DNA from: Bacteroidales bacterium UBA3289
GTDB lineage: Bacteria > Bacteroidota > Bacteroidia > Bacteroidales > UBA932
Length of the DNA: 64,000 nt
NCBI GenBank assembly: GCA_002361625.1
Contig: DETL01000034.1
Coordinates: 50,425 to 114,424 of the forward strand
Direction of reading: 5' to 3'
Each line of letters starts with the position of its first letter. The first letter of the stretch is position 1. Shown in pieces: positions 51,332 to 59,135 of the stretch. The translations under genes were made by a program, and so were the position numbers. The notes under the pieces are model-generated. The model saw only the letters and a list, made by a program, of their open reading frames with translations. It was not told where the DNA came from and did no database searches.

Positions 51332-52264
51332 TCACGCTTTTTGCCGTAACATGAGGACGAGGATCAGGGGAATGCCGATGAGGGCGAGGGTGGAGCCGAC
51401 GGGGAGGGGGACCCGCCAGAGGTTGGCGAGGATGTCGGCGGCGAGGGCGAGGACGGCGCCGGTGGCGAGGGAGCAGGGGAGGACCTGCCGATGGGCCGAC
51501 GAACCCGTGATCCGCCGGGCGATGTGCGGGGCGACGATGCCCACGAATCCCAGCGGTCCGCAGAAGGCCGTCACCGTGCCTGTCATCAGGCAGCAGGACA
51601 GCATGGACAGGACCAGGATCCGCCGGGTCGATGCCCCCGATAGCGTTGCATACTCATCCCCGAACAGAATGAGATCCAGGCCCTTGCCATTGACCGTCGC
51701 GAGCCCGAGGCCGATGGCCAGCGCCGCCGCCATGAGGATGATTTCCAGATACCGGCTGCCGGAAAAACTGCCCGCCATCCAGCTGTAGAACAGCTTCAGG
51801 CTTTCCTCCCCGGCCGTATATTGCAGCACCGAGCTCAGCGCGCTGAAGATGAATCCCAGCATCACGCCGAACACCAGCAGCGTCGTCGAGGACCGGAACC
51901 GGGCAGATACGGCCACCACCAGGAAAGCCGCGACGAACGCTCCCAGGAAGGCCGCTACCGCCACGCTGAATCCCGTGAACCAGGCCGATGCCGTCCCGAT
52001 CGCCATCGTCGCAATGGCCGCCCCGAGCCCCGCTCCGCCGCTCACGCCCATGATGTGCGGATCGGCCAGCGGATTCCGGAACACCGCCTGCATCTGCGCC
52101 CCGCTTGCCGCCAGGGCGCCCCCGGCAATCACCGCCGTCAGCACCCTCGGCACCCTCAACTTCCACAGCACCGCCCCCGTTGCCACGGATAGACCCCCGC
52201 CCCCGACAAACAGGTCAAGGACGAGGGCGAAAATCAGTATGATGGCAGGTAAGGCTTTTTGCAT
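51332..52264 (-). CDS. FecCD-type ABC importer permease
   Basis: About 310 residues from the ATG at 52264, with nine to ten hydrophobic helices. Family motifs are LRVPRVLTAVIAGGALAASGAQMQ, NPLADPHIMGVSGGAGLGA, AFCGPLGFVGIVAPHIAR and LPVGSTLALIGIPL. It forms the membrane channel for siderophore, haem or vitamin B12 import with the ATPase encoded 76 bases downstream. No substrate-binding protein or TonB receptor gene adjoins, so the ligand is unknown. The gap to the ATPase holds two small hairpins, one being GCGGTTT-GTGT-AAACCGC (51293-51310). Confidence 0.9.
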   Translation of the reverse strand: MQKALPAIILIFALVLDLFVGGGGLSVATGAVLWKLRVPRVLTAVIAGGALAASGAQMQAVFRNPLADPHIMGVSGGAGLGAAIATMAIGTASAWFTGFSVAVAAFLGAFVAAFLVVAVSARFRSSTTLLVFGVMLGFIFSALSSVLQYTAGEESLKLFYSWMAGSFSGSRYLEIILMAAALAIGLGLATVNGKGLDLILFGDEYATLSGASTRRILVLSMLSCCLMTGTVTAFCGPLGFVGIVAPHIARRITGSSAHRQVLPCSLATGAVLALAADILANLWRVPLPVGSTLALIGIPLILVLMLRQKA

Positions 52265-52280
52265 TGCGGGTAGGTACAAA

Positions 52281-52405
52281 GCCGCTCATCAGAGCGGCCG
52301 GCGGAGGCCGTGTCCGTTAGGACTTATAGGCCGGGAGCCGCGGGGGATAATAGGGGGCAGAGCCCCCTCAACAAAGGAGGGGTCGACGGAGTCGACGGTT
52401 TTCAG
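52281..52405. repeat. Hairpin-rich intergenic stretch
   Basis: Four perfect small hairpins follow one another: GCCGCTC-ATCA-GAGCGGC (52281-52298), GTCC-GTTA-GGAC (52312-52323), AGGGGGC-AGA-GCCCCCT (52352-52368) and GTCGAC-GGA-GTCGAC (52382-52396). GGTTTTCAG (52397-52405) repeats the arm edge of the element at 51061. It occupies most of the space between the FecD-type gene and the PepC-like gene. Confidence 0.6.
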
Positions 52406-52432
52406 AATACTACCTTTCCGGAACTTAAAAGG

Positions 52433-53866
52433 TTATTCTTCCGGGAGGAACATCGGATCCCAGGCCGGGAGCATGACGGGCTTCTGGTCGAAGTACTTCA
52501 TGATGGAGGCCGGGACGTATTTCTTATCGACCACGAGGCGGAACATGTACTCGTTGAACCACTCGTCGGTCATGATGATGTTGCCCTGGTAGCCGGAGGT
52601 AGCGCCCCAGCTGTTCTCCACCATCCATTTGACCGGCTTCCCGTCCTTCAGATCGACGGCGATCAGCGTCATCGCATGCGTGGAGCCGCTGGCATGGGTG
52701 TAGATGCGCTCCTGCTTGTTCATCCCGAAGGTGACGCCCATCAGGGATTCGTAGTCGTAGTTGTTCAGGTCGGCGAAGCCTTCCTTCCGCAGGAGGAACT
52801 TGTTCACGTCGCAGGAGAAGTAAAGGGCGGTGTTGTCCTTGATGGAGGCGATGGCCATCTGCTTGATCTCATCGACCGGGAGGTTCAGATAGACCCAGTT
52901 CTCGCCGTCATAGACATGGCGGTCGTAGTCGATCTCATAGACCTTGTAGTACTCGCGGCAAGGGTCGTTCATGACCATGATGTAGTTCTTCTCGAGGTCC
53001 TCACCGATGTACTTGTCATAGAAGGACTTCGGGGTGTATTTCTCCGTGGAGACCACGTTGCCCTTGGCATCGGTCCGGGTCCAGGTGAACTCCTTCGGCG
53101 GGAGACCCAGGCACAGGACGAGGATCCGGTAAACCTCCTTGAGCTGCTCCACCTTCATCGCCTGGAGCTTCGCATCCAGGTCGGCGGATGCTTTCTCCCG
53201 CTTCTTGCCCTTGAGCTGGTCCAGCCCGGCGGCCTTCGCGGCCTGGCGCAGGCGCAGACCGTCCTCGCGGAGCTTGAGGGTAAGCTGGGCGCGCATCTGG
53301 GAGGTATTGTTGGCGTTCATGCTCTCCGGGAACACCTCGGAGGGGACCACGCCGTATTTCATGATGAGGTTGGAGACGCCGGTAAACTGTCCGCCGTCAC
53401 CGATGGGGTTCGAGAAGAGCCAGTCCACTTTCCGGTCGTCGTCCGGGAGATCCTTCGTGTCGATGATGCCCTGCAGGAACAGGTTCGCCTTCTCCAGCTG
53501 GTCGTAGAAGAAGACATAGTTCTGGGAGAGGACCACCGTGCCCATGTCGAACTTGTCGATCATCTTGGCACGCAGCACGTTCAGGCCCGTGAACAGCCAG
53601 CAACGGCCGGAGGAGAGCTGGTTCGTGCGGCCCTTGGTCTTCACCATGTCGGAGAAGCGGGTGTCCATCGGGATGTTGTCCGCATTCAGGGCCAGCGTGT
53701 TGATGGGAGTGGTATTCAGGGCATTGCGGAGCGCCTTGTCGGTGGCCGTGCCTTCGTAGCCCTTGGCAATTTCGCCGAGGACGCTTTCGGAGAGTCCGCC
53801 GGGATGCTGGGCGTTCAAGGTGACGGCGCCGGCCAAAGCGGCGATGAGGGTAAGGATCTTTTTCAT
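52433..53866 (-). CDS. Exported C1-family aminopeptidase (PepC/bleomycin hydrolase type)
   Basis: 477 residues with a signal peptide ending TLNAQ. Papain-fold residues are present: oxyanion Gln83 and catalytic Cys89 in NQLSSGRCWLF, His near 397 in STHAMT and Asn near 417 in ENSWG. The order and size match bleomycin hydrolase/PepC, cysteine aminopeptidases that form hexamers; here the enzyme is exported, as in many Bacteroidota. It lies 4 bases after the LolE-like permease gene, so it probably belongs to the tyrS-rbfA transcript. Confidence 0.88.
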   Translation of the reverse strand: MKKILTLIAALAGAVTLNAQHPGGLSESVLGEIAKGYEGTATDKALRNALNTTPINTLALNADNIPMDTRFSDMVKTKGRTNQLSSGRCWLFTGLNVLRAKMIDKFDMGTVVLSQNYVFFYDQLEKANLFLQGIIDTKDLPDDDRKVDWLFSNPIGDGGQFTGVSNLIMKYGVVPSEVFPESMNANNTSQMRAQLTLKLREDGLRLRQAAKAAGLDQLKGKKREKASADLDAKLQAMKVEQLKEVYRILVLCLGLPPKEFTWTRTDAKGNVVSTEKYTPKSFYDKYIGEDLEKNYIMVMNDPCREYYKVYEIDYDRHVYDGENWVYLNLPVDEIKQMAIASIKDNTALYFSCDVNKFLLRKEGFADLNNYDYESLMGVTFGMNKQERIYTHASGSTHAMTLIAVDLKDGKPVKWMVENSWGATSGYQGNIIMTDEWFNEYMFRLVVDKKYVPASIMKYFDQKPVMLPAWDPMFLPEE

Positions 53867-53870
53867 AAGC

Positions 53871-55091
53871 TTATTGGTTATCAGTTGTTTTCGTAAGGGA
53901 GGGGAGGAGGGCGATGAGATAGCCCACTCCGGCGACGCCCGCTGCCGTCCACAGGATGTCGGAAGCCTTGAGGATGACCGGATAGGCGTTGATGATATAG
54001 TTCCCCGGCATACGGATGATGCCGAACTTCTGCTGGAGAAGGACGCAGCCGATGCCGATCAAAAGGCCGATGACGAGTCCCAGCAGCGAGATGAGCCACC
54101 CTTCCAGGAGGAAGATGCGCCGGGTCATGGGTTCGGGAGCGCCGAGGCTCCGGAGCGTTTCGATGTCGCCGCGCTTCTCGATGATGAGCATCGTCAGGGA
54201 ACTGTAGATGTTGAAGGCGATGATGATGACGATGAAGATCAGGATCATGTAGATGGCGAGCTTTTCGTAGCGCATCATCTTGTACAGGGCTTCGTTCTGG
54301 CGGTAGCGGTCCAGGACGGCGTAATCCGCTCCCAGCCGTTTTTCCAGTTCCCGGACCAGCGCCTGGCCGGTCTTTTCGGACGTACCCTTGGCAAAGCGGA
54401 TTTCCACGGCGGAGACTTCGTTTTCATAGCCCATGAGCTCCCGCATCGTCTCGATGGGGACCAGGACCAGTTCCGCGTCCAGTTCCGCATTCAGGGCAAA
54501 GAGCCCGGAAACGGTCGTTTTCGTACTCCGGAGCGAAGCGGCCGGGTTGGACAGGGAAACATTCCCTTCCCGGTCGGGATAGTAGATTTCCAGCGGAGCG
54601 ACGAAGCGGGGGTTGATGTCCAGGGACCAGGCCAGGGCGCTTCCGACGACGGCGCGGGGAAGCGTACCCCGGTGGAGGGCGAACACTCCGTCGGTGATGT
54701 GGTCCCGGATCGGCGTTTCCTCCTCATAGACGCTGTCCACGCCCTTAACGCGGGCGAGGCTTTGCTTGCCCTCGAAGGAAATGAAGGCCTGCTCCTCGAT
54801 GACGCTGGACATGTTGAGGACCGCCTCCTGCCCATACAGCCACTCGAAGGCCGGGCTGTCGGGCACGAACGCCTTCCCGGCCGCGGGCTTCACCACGAGG
54901 TCCGGCTGGGCGTCGTCCAGGGAGTCGGAAATGAGCTTGTTGAATCCGTTGAAGACGGACAGGATGATCACCAGTGCCGCCGTTCCGATGGCCATGCCCG
55001 CGACACTGATTCCCGAAATGATGTTGATCACATTGTGTGACTTCCGGGCGAACAGGTAGCGGAGGGCGAATCTGAGCGGCAGGTGGCTCAT
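53871..55091 (-). CDS. FtsX/LolE-like ABC transporter permease
   Basis: 406 residues. One helix near the N-terminus (residues about 20-45, INIISGISVAGMAIGTAAL), a periplasmic domain of about 200 residues, and three C-terminal helices form the MacB/LolC/LolE fold. FARKSHNVINIISGISV is a common start of lipoprotein-releasing permeases in Bacteroidota. The ATPase partner (LolD) is not in the window. The ATGA overlap with rbfA places it in that operon. Assignment to lipoprotein release is likely but not certain. Confidence 0.85.
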   Translation of the reverse strand: MSHLPLRFALRYLFARKSHNVINIISGISVAGMAIGTAALVIILSVFNGFNKLISDSLDDAQPDLVVKPAAGKAFVPDSPAFEWLYGQEAVLNMSSVIEEQAFISFEGKQSLARVKGVDSVYEEETPIRDHITDGVFALHRGTLPRAVVGSALAWSLDINPRFVAPLEIYYPDREGNVSLSNPAASLRSTKTTVSGLFALNAELDAELVLVPIETMRELMGYENEVSAVEIRFAKGTSEKTGQALVRELEKRLGADYAVLDRYRQNEALYKMMRYEKLAIYMILIFIVIIIAFNIYSSLTMLIIEKRGDIETLRSLGAPEPMTRRIFLLEGWLISLLGLVIGLLIGIGCVLLQQKFGIIRMPGNYIINAYPVILKASDILWTAAGVAGVGYLIALLPSLTKTTDNQ

Positions 55092-55435
55092 TTCTTCAGC
55101 AGTTCCTCGATATGCGCCGCATAGTCCAGGCTCGTGTCCAGGTAGAACACAAGTTCCGGCACGATGCGCAGCTGCTTGCCCACGACGCGGCCCAGTTCGC
55201 CGCGGAGGGCCTTGTTGTTCTCGTTCAGGAGGCCCATGACGGCTTCCTGCTTCTCGGACGGGAAGATGCTCACATACACCTTGGCGACCGACAGGTCCGG
55301 ACTCACCCGGACCTCGCTCACCGTCACCATCGCCCCGCCGAAGGCCGCCATCCCCTTGGCGCGGATGATCTCCGCGAGGTCCTTCTGGATCTCGCGGCCC
55401 ACCTTCAGTTGTCTAGTGCTTGCGGGTTTTTCCAT
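55088..55435 (-). CDS. rbfA: Ribosome-binding factor A
   Basis: 115 residues with the RbfA KH-like fold: RQLKVGREIQKDLAEII, VTVSEVRVSPDLSVAKVYVS and LRIVPELVFYLDTSLDYAAHIEELL. It helps 30S subunit maturation around 16S helix 1. The start codon overlaps the tyrS stop by one base (TAATG), and its end overlaps the LolE-like gene by ATGA. Normal length. Confidence 0.93.
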   Translation of the reverse strand: MEKPASTRQLKVGREIQKDLAEIIRAKGMAAFGGAMVTVSEVRVSPDLSVAKVYVSIFPSEKQEAVMGLLNENNKALRGELGRVVGKQLRIVPELVFYLDTSLDYAAHIEELLKK

Positions 55436-56724
55436 TATATGATATTGACAATGAAATAGTTCTTCTTTCCTTTCTGGGCCAGGACATAGTGACCGTTGAT
55501 CACATCGGCCTCGGTGACCTCATAGTTGATGTCGCCGATCTTGCCCTTGTTCAGGGACACGCCGCCGCCCTGGAGCATCTTGCGGGCCTCGCCCTTGGAG
55601 GGGAAGACGGCCGTCTTGACGGCGAGGAAGTCGAGGATGTTGCAGGGGAGTTCGTCGGCCTTGACCTCGAAGGAGGGGACGTTGGCGAAGACCTCGCGGA
55701 CGGTGCGCTCGTCCATCTTGCGGAATACCTCGGCGGAAACGTTGCCGAACAGCAGCTGGGAGGCCGCAACGGCATTGTCATAGGCTTCCTGCCCATGGAC
55801 CATGACGGTGATCTCGCGGGCGAGAACCTTCTGGAGCTTGCGCTGGCCGGGATCCTCGCGGTGCTCGGCGATGAGGCCTTCGATGGTCGGGCGGTCCAGC
55901 ATCGTGAAGATCTTGATGTAGCGCTCGGCGTCATCATCGGCCACGTTCAGCCAGAACTGGTAGAACTCGTACGGGGAGGTGCGCTCGGCATCCAGCCAGA
56001 TGTTGCCCTTCTCGGTCTTGCCGAACTTGGTGCCGTCGGCCTTGCGGATGAGGGGGCAGGTGAGGGCGAAGGCCTCGCCGCCGTCGATGCGGCGGATGAG
56101 CTCGGTGCCGGTGGTGATGTTGCCCCACTGGTCGGAACCCCCCAGCTGCAGCACGCAGCCCTTGTTCTTCCACAGCCAGTAGAAGTCGTAGCCCTGCATG
56201 AGCTGGTAGCTGAACTCGGTGAAGGACATGCCCTCGGAGGAGTCGCGCTGCAGGCGCTTCTTCACGGAATCCTTCGCCATCATGTAATTGACGGTGATGT
56301 GCTTGCCGATGTCACGGATGAAATTGATGAAGCTGTAGTCCTTCATCCAGTCGTAGTTGTTCACGAGTTCGGCCTTGTTGGGGGCGTCGGAGTCGAAGTC
56401 CAGGAAGCGGGCGAGCTGCGCCTTGATGCAGGCGACGTTGTGGTTGAGGGTCTCCTCGTCCAGAAGGTTGCGCTCGGCGGACTTCATGGACGGGTCGCCG
56501 ATCATGCCGGTAGCCCCGCCCACAAGGGCGAAGGGCTTGTGCCCGCAGTTCTGGAAATGCTTGAGGATCATCACACTTACGAGATGTCCGATATGCAGGG
56601 AGTCGGCCGTGGGGTCGATGCCTACGTAGGCAGCCTTGGGGCCTTCCATGAGTTTCTCTTCCGTTCCGGGCATGATGTCCTGGATCATGCCTCTCCAAGT
56701 CAGTTCTTCAACAAAATTCTTCAT
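55435..56724 (-). CDS. tyrS: Tyrosyl-tRNA synthetase
   Basis: About 429 residues from the ATG at 56724 ([12 protein letters not shown]); the frame is open to 56736, but the promoter box at 56751-56758 suits the shorter form. Class I synthetase motifs HIGH (DSLHIGHLV) and KMSKS-like KFGKTEKGN are visible, with the tyrosine pocket [10 protein letters not shown] (here IDPTADS) and the C-terminal S4-like RNA-binding domain ([19 protein letters not shown]). It charges tRNA(Tyr). First gene of tyrS-rbfA-lolE-pepC. Confidence 0.94.
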   Translation of the reverse strand: MKNFVEELTWRGMIQDIMPGTEEKLMEGPKAAYVGIDPTADSLHIGHLVSVMILKHFQNCGHKPFALVGGATGMIGDPSMKSAERNLLDEETLNHNVACIKAQLARFLDFDSDAPNKAELVNNYDWMKDYSFINFIRDIGKHITVNYMMAKDSVKKRLQRDSSEGMSFTEFSYQLMQGYDFYWLWKNKGCVLQLGGSDQWGNITTGTELIRRIDGGEAFALTCPLIRKADGTKFGKTEKGNIWLDAERTSPYEFYQFWLNVADDDAERYIKIFTMLDRPTIEGLIAEHREDPGQRKLQKVLAREITVMVHGQEAYDNAVAASQLLFGNVSAEVFRKMDERTVREVFANVPSFEVKADELPCNILDFLAVKTAVFPSKGEARKMLQGGGVSLNKGKIGDINYEVTEADVINGHYVLAQKGKKNYFIVNII

Positions 56725-56750
56725 CGTTTGATTCATTCAATCTTATCCTG

Positions 56751-56758
56751 CAAAGATA
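56751..56758 (-). promoter_or_regulatory. -7 box of the tyrS operon
   Basis: The minus strand reads TATCTTTG, an exact match, about 26 bases upstream of the ATG at 56724. It lies immediately downstream of the asnA terminator. Confidence 0.55.
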
Positions 56759-56761
56759 AAC

Positions 56762-56790
56762 AAAAAACCGCCCTTCTCCAAAGGACGGTT
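56762..56790 (-). terminator. Rho-independent terminator of asnA
   Basis: On the minus strand AACCGTCCTT (56790-56781) pairs with AAGGGCGGTT (56775-56766), one mismatch, loop of 5, followed by a run of T (56767-56762). It lies 15 bases after the asnA stop. Confidence 0.82.
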
Positions 56791-56804
56791 TCCTGTAAGG
56801 ATCC

Positions 56805-57842
56805 CTACGCCAGTTCGATGCCGGCGGCGTGGCATTTCGCCCGCATGTCCTCCGGCCAGAGGGAGGACTGGATTTCGCCGATATGGGCCTTGCGGAGGAG
56901 GTACATGCACAGCCGGGACTGGCCGATGCCGCCGCCGATCGTCTGCGGGAGTTCGCCCGCGAGAAGCCGCCGGTGGAAGTACAGCGAAGCCTTTTCCTCC
57001 TGGCCCCGTTCCCGGAGCTGCCGGCGCATCGCGTCCGCATCGACCCGGATGCCCATGGAGGAAATCTCGAAGGCGCTCTCCAGCACCGGGTTCCACAGGA
57101 GGATGTCGCCGTTGAGGCCTTCGTAGCCGTCGCTGTTCGGGGTGCTCCAGTCGTCATAGTCCGCGGCGCGGCCGTCGTGGATGCTCCCGTCGGAGAGTTT
57201 CCCGCCGATGCCGATGATGAAAACGGCCTTGTGCTCCTTTACAATGGCATTTTCACGCTCCTTGGGGGTGAGCCCCGGATACCGTTGCAGGAGCTCTTCC
57301 GCGTGGATGAAGAAGATCTCGTCCGGGAGGGCGGGCACGAGCTGCGGGAACTCCACATAGAGCTTGTTCTCCGTCACCTTCACCGCTTCATAGATGCGGC
57401 GGACGGTGCGCTTCAGGAAGTCCAGGTTCCGGTCCTCGGGACGGATGACCTTCTCCCAGTCCCACTGGTCCACATAGATGGAATGGAGGTTGTCCAGGTC
57501 CTCGTCGGGACGCAGGGCGTTCATGTCGGTATAGATGCCGCGGCCCGGGGTGATGCGGAGCTCGGCCAGTTTCAGCCGCTTCCACTTCGCGAGGGAATGG
57601 ACCACTTCCGCCGGCCGCTCGTCCAGACTCCGGACGGGGAAGCGGACGGGCCGCTCCACACCGTTCAGGTCATCGTTGATACCCGTTCCGGACAGGACCG
57701 TCATGGGAGCGGTCACGCGCAGCAGTGCGAGCTGGGCGGACAGGTTGTCCTGGAACATGTCCTTGACGGACTTGATGGCTTTTTCCGTCTGCTCGGTGCT
57801 GCCAAGCAGGTTGCGGTAATTCTTGGGGAGATAGAGGGACAT
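56805..57842 (-). CDS. asnA: Aspartate-ammonia ligase
   Basis: About 345 residues from the ATG at 57842, which gives MSLYLPKNYRNLLGSTEQTE, the normal AsnA start; the frame reaches 57899, but the promoter at 57869-57900 makes that impossible. Class II synthetase-like motifs include DQWDWEKVI, IGGKLSDGSIHDGRAADYDDW and the ATP-binding GGGIGQSRLCMYLL. It makes asparagine from aspartate and ammonia with ATP. Single-gene transcript with its own promoter and terminator. Confidence 0.94.
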   Translation of the reverse strand: MSLYLPKNYRNLLGSTEQTEKAIKSVKDMFQDNLSAQLALLRVTAPMTVLSGTGINDDLNGVERPVRFPVRSLDERPAEVVHSLAKWKRLKLAELRITPGRGIYTDMNALRPDEDLDNLHSIYVDQWDWEKVIRPEDRNLDFLKRTVRRIYEAVKVTENKLYVEFPQLVPALPDEIFFIHAEELLQRYPGLTPKERENAIVKEHKAVFIIGIGGKLSDGSIHDGRAADYDDWSTPNSDGYEGLNGDILLWNPVLESAFEISSMGIRVDADAMRRQLRERGQEEKASLYFHRRLLAGELPQTIGGGIGQSRLCMYLLRKAHIGEIQSSLWPEDMRAKCHAAGIELA

Positions 57843-57868
57843 ATCTTGTTCGGTTCGTTTCATTTGTG

Positions 57869-57900
57869 CAAAGATACGCTTCGCGGGCGAATAATCCAAA
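57869..57900 (-). promoter_or_regulatory. Promoter of asnA
   Basis: Minus strand: TTTG (57900-57897), 20 bases, TATCTTTG (57876-57869). Both elements match the Bacteroidetes consensus exactly. The predicted transcript start near 57862 fixes the asnA start at 57842. Confidence 0.85.
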
Positions 57901-57909
57901 GGATTCCCG

Positions 57910-57941
57910 TTTGGGAAATTCCCTCGGAATGCGTAAATTTG
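57910..57941 (+). promoter_or_regulatory. Promoter of tpiA
   Basis: TTTG (57910-57913), 20 bases, TAAATTTG (57934-57941), again a full match. It is divergent from the asnA promoter, the two -33 elements being 9 bases apart. Confidence 0.85.
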
Positions 57942-57972
57942 CAGACTGGAAACAATTTTAAACTAGCATAAA

Positions 57973-58728
57973 ATGAGAAAGTACATTGTTGCAGGCAACT
58001 GGAAGATGAACACTACAGTTCCTGAGGGCGTGGAGCTCGCCAAAGCCGTTGTGGAAAAGGGAAAGGAACTTCCCGCCAACGTTGAACTCGTCGTCGCCCC
58101 GCCGTTCACGCACCTCGCTTGCGTCGCGGACGTCCTGAAGGGTTCCAAGGTCGCCCTGTCCGCGCAGAACTGCGCCGACCATGAGAAGGGCGCCTACACC
58201 GGCGAAGTCGCCGTGAACATGCTCACTTCCATCGGCTGCCAGTACACGATCCTCGGCCACTCCGAGCGCCGCCAGTACTACGGGGAGACCGACGAGAAAC
58301 TCGTCGTCAAGACGAAACTCGCCCTCGAGGCCGGTCTGAAGGTCATCCTCTGCGTGGGTGAGAATCTGGAGGAGCGCGAAGCCGGCAAGCATTTCGAGGT
58401 TGTCACGGAGCAGACCAAGGCCGTCCTGTACAACTTCACCGCCGAGGACATGAAGAACATCGTAATCGCCTACGAGCCCGTCTGGGCCATCGGCACCGGC
58501 AAGACCGCGACCGCTGAGCAGGCCGAGGAAATCCACGCCTGCATCCGCACCGTCATCGCCGAGAAGTTCGGCCTGGAAGTCGCCGAGGACATGACCATCC
58601 TCTACGGCGGTTCCTGCAAGCCGTCCAACGCGAAGGAACTCTTCGCCCAGAAGGACATCGACGGAGGTCTGATCGGTGGCGCCGCCCTGAAGGCCGACGA
58701 CTTCATCCAGATCGCCCTGAGCTTCTAA
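57973..58728 (+). CDS. tpiA: Triosephosphate isomerase
   Basis: 251 residues, usual length. Catalytic residues are in place: Asn and Lys in GNWKMN, His in ILGHSERR and Glu in [11 protein letters not shown]; the phosphate loop is YGGSCKPSN and GGLIGGAAL. It interconverts dihydroxyacetone phosphate and glyceraldehyde 3-phosphate in glycolysis. Codon use is strongly biased to C-ending codons, consistent with high expression. Its stop overlaps the stop of the convergent lipoprotein gene. Confidence 0.96.
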   Translation: MRKYIVAGNWKMNTTVPEGVELAKAVVEKGKELPANVELVVAPPFTHLACVADVLKGSKVALSAQNCADHEKGAYTGEVAVNMLTSIGCQYTILGHSERRQYYGETDEKLVVKTKLALEAGLKVILCVGENLEEREAGKHFEVVTEQTKAVLYNFTAEDMKNIVIAYEPVWAIGTGKTATAEQAEEIHACIRTVIAEKFGLEVAEDMTILYGGSCKPSNAKELFAQKDIDGGLIGGAALKADDFIQIALSF

Positions 58729-59135
58729 TTCAGGATCTTTACGACCGCACCGGTCTTGTCGGAGGCATTCCAAAGCCAGACAAGGCCGGTGCCGTCGTAT
58801 TTCTCCACCTCGAAGGTCATCCCCGTGGTGGTCTTGACGGAACTGCCGGAGGTCCATTGGACATCGGCCTTGATCTGCTGCCCCTCCTGGGTCGGGAGCT
58901 GGTTGCAGGTGATGACGAAATAACTTGTCATGTCGTCGTTCCCCGCACGGAACTGGCGCAGGTTGCGGTTGAAGGAGAGCTGCATCGTCCCTTCCGTATA
59001 GGTGAAGACGCTTTTACCCTTGACCTTCAGGCCCACCTCGGTCATGCCCGAGAGCTCCGGGTCGATCTTGTGCGTCTGGTCGCAGGCGGCCAGGAGCAGG
59101 ACGAGACAGGCGATATGTAGAATCCTCTTTGTCAT
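58725..59135 (-). CDS. Hypothetical lipoprotein
   Basis: 136 residues. [18 protein letters not shown] is a lipoprotein signal (lipobox LAAC, Cys18). The mature part is beta-rich ([44 protein letters not shown]) and of no recognised family. It overlaps the M6 protease gene by ATGA, so the two are co-translated; it may assist or be anchored with that protease. The function is unknown. Confidence 0.68.
   Translation of the reverse strand: MTKRILHIACLVLLLAACDQTHKIDPELSGMTEVGLKVKGKSVFTYTEGTMQLSFNRNLRQFRAGNDDMTSYFVITCNQLPTQEGQQIKADVQWTSGSSVKTTTGMTFEVEKYDGTGLVWLWNASDKTGAVVKILN

Noticed and set aside
55420..57126. 568-residue plus-strand frame opposite tyrS and asnA
   Set aside because: The minus-strand synthetase genes are certain; the opposite frame is low-complexity and domain-free.
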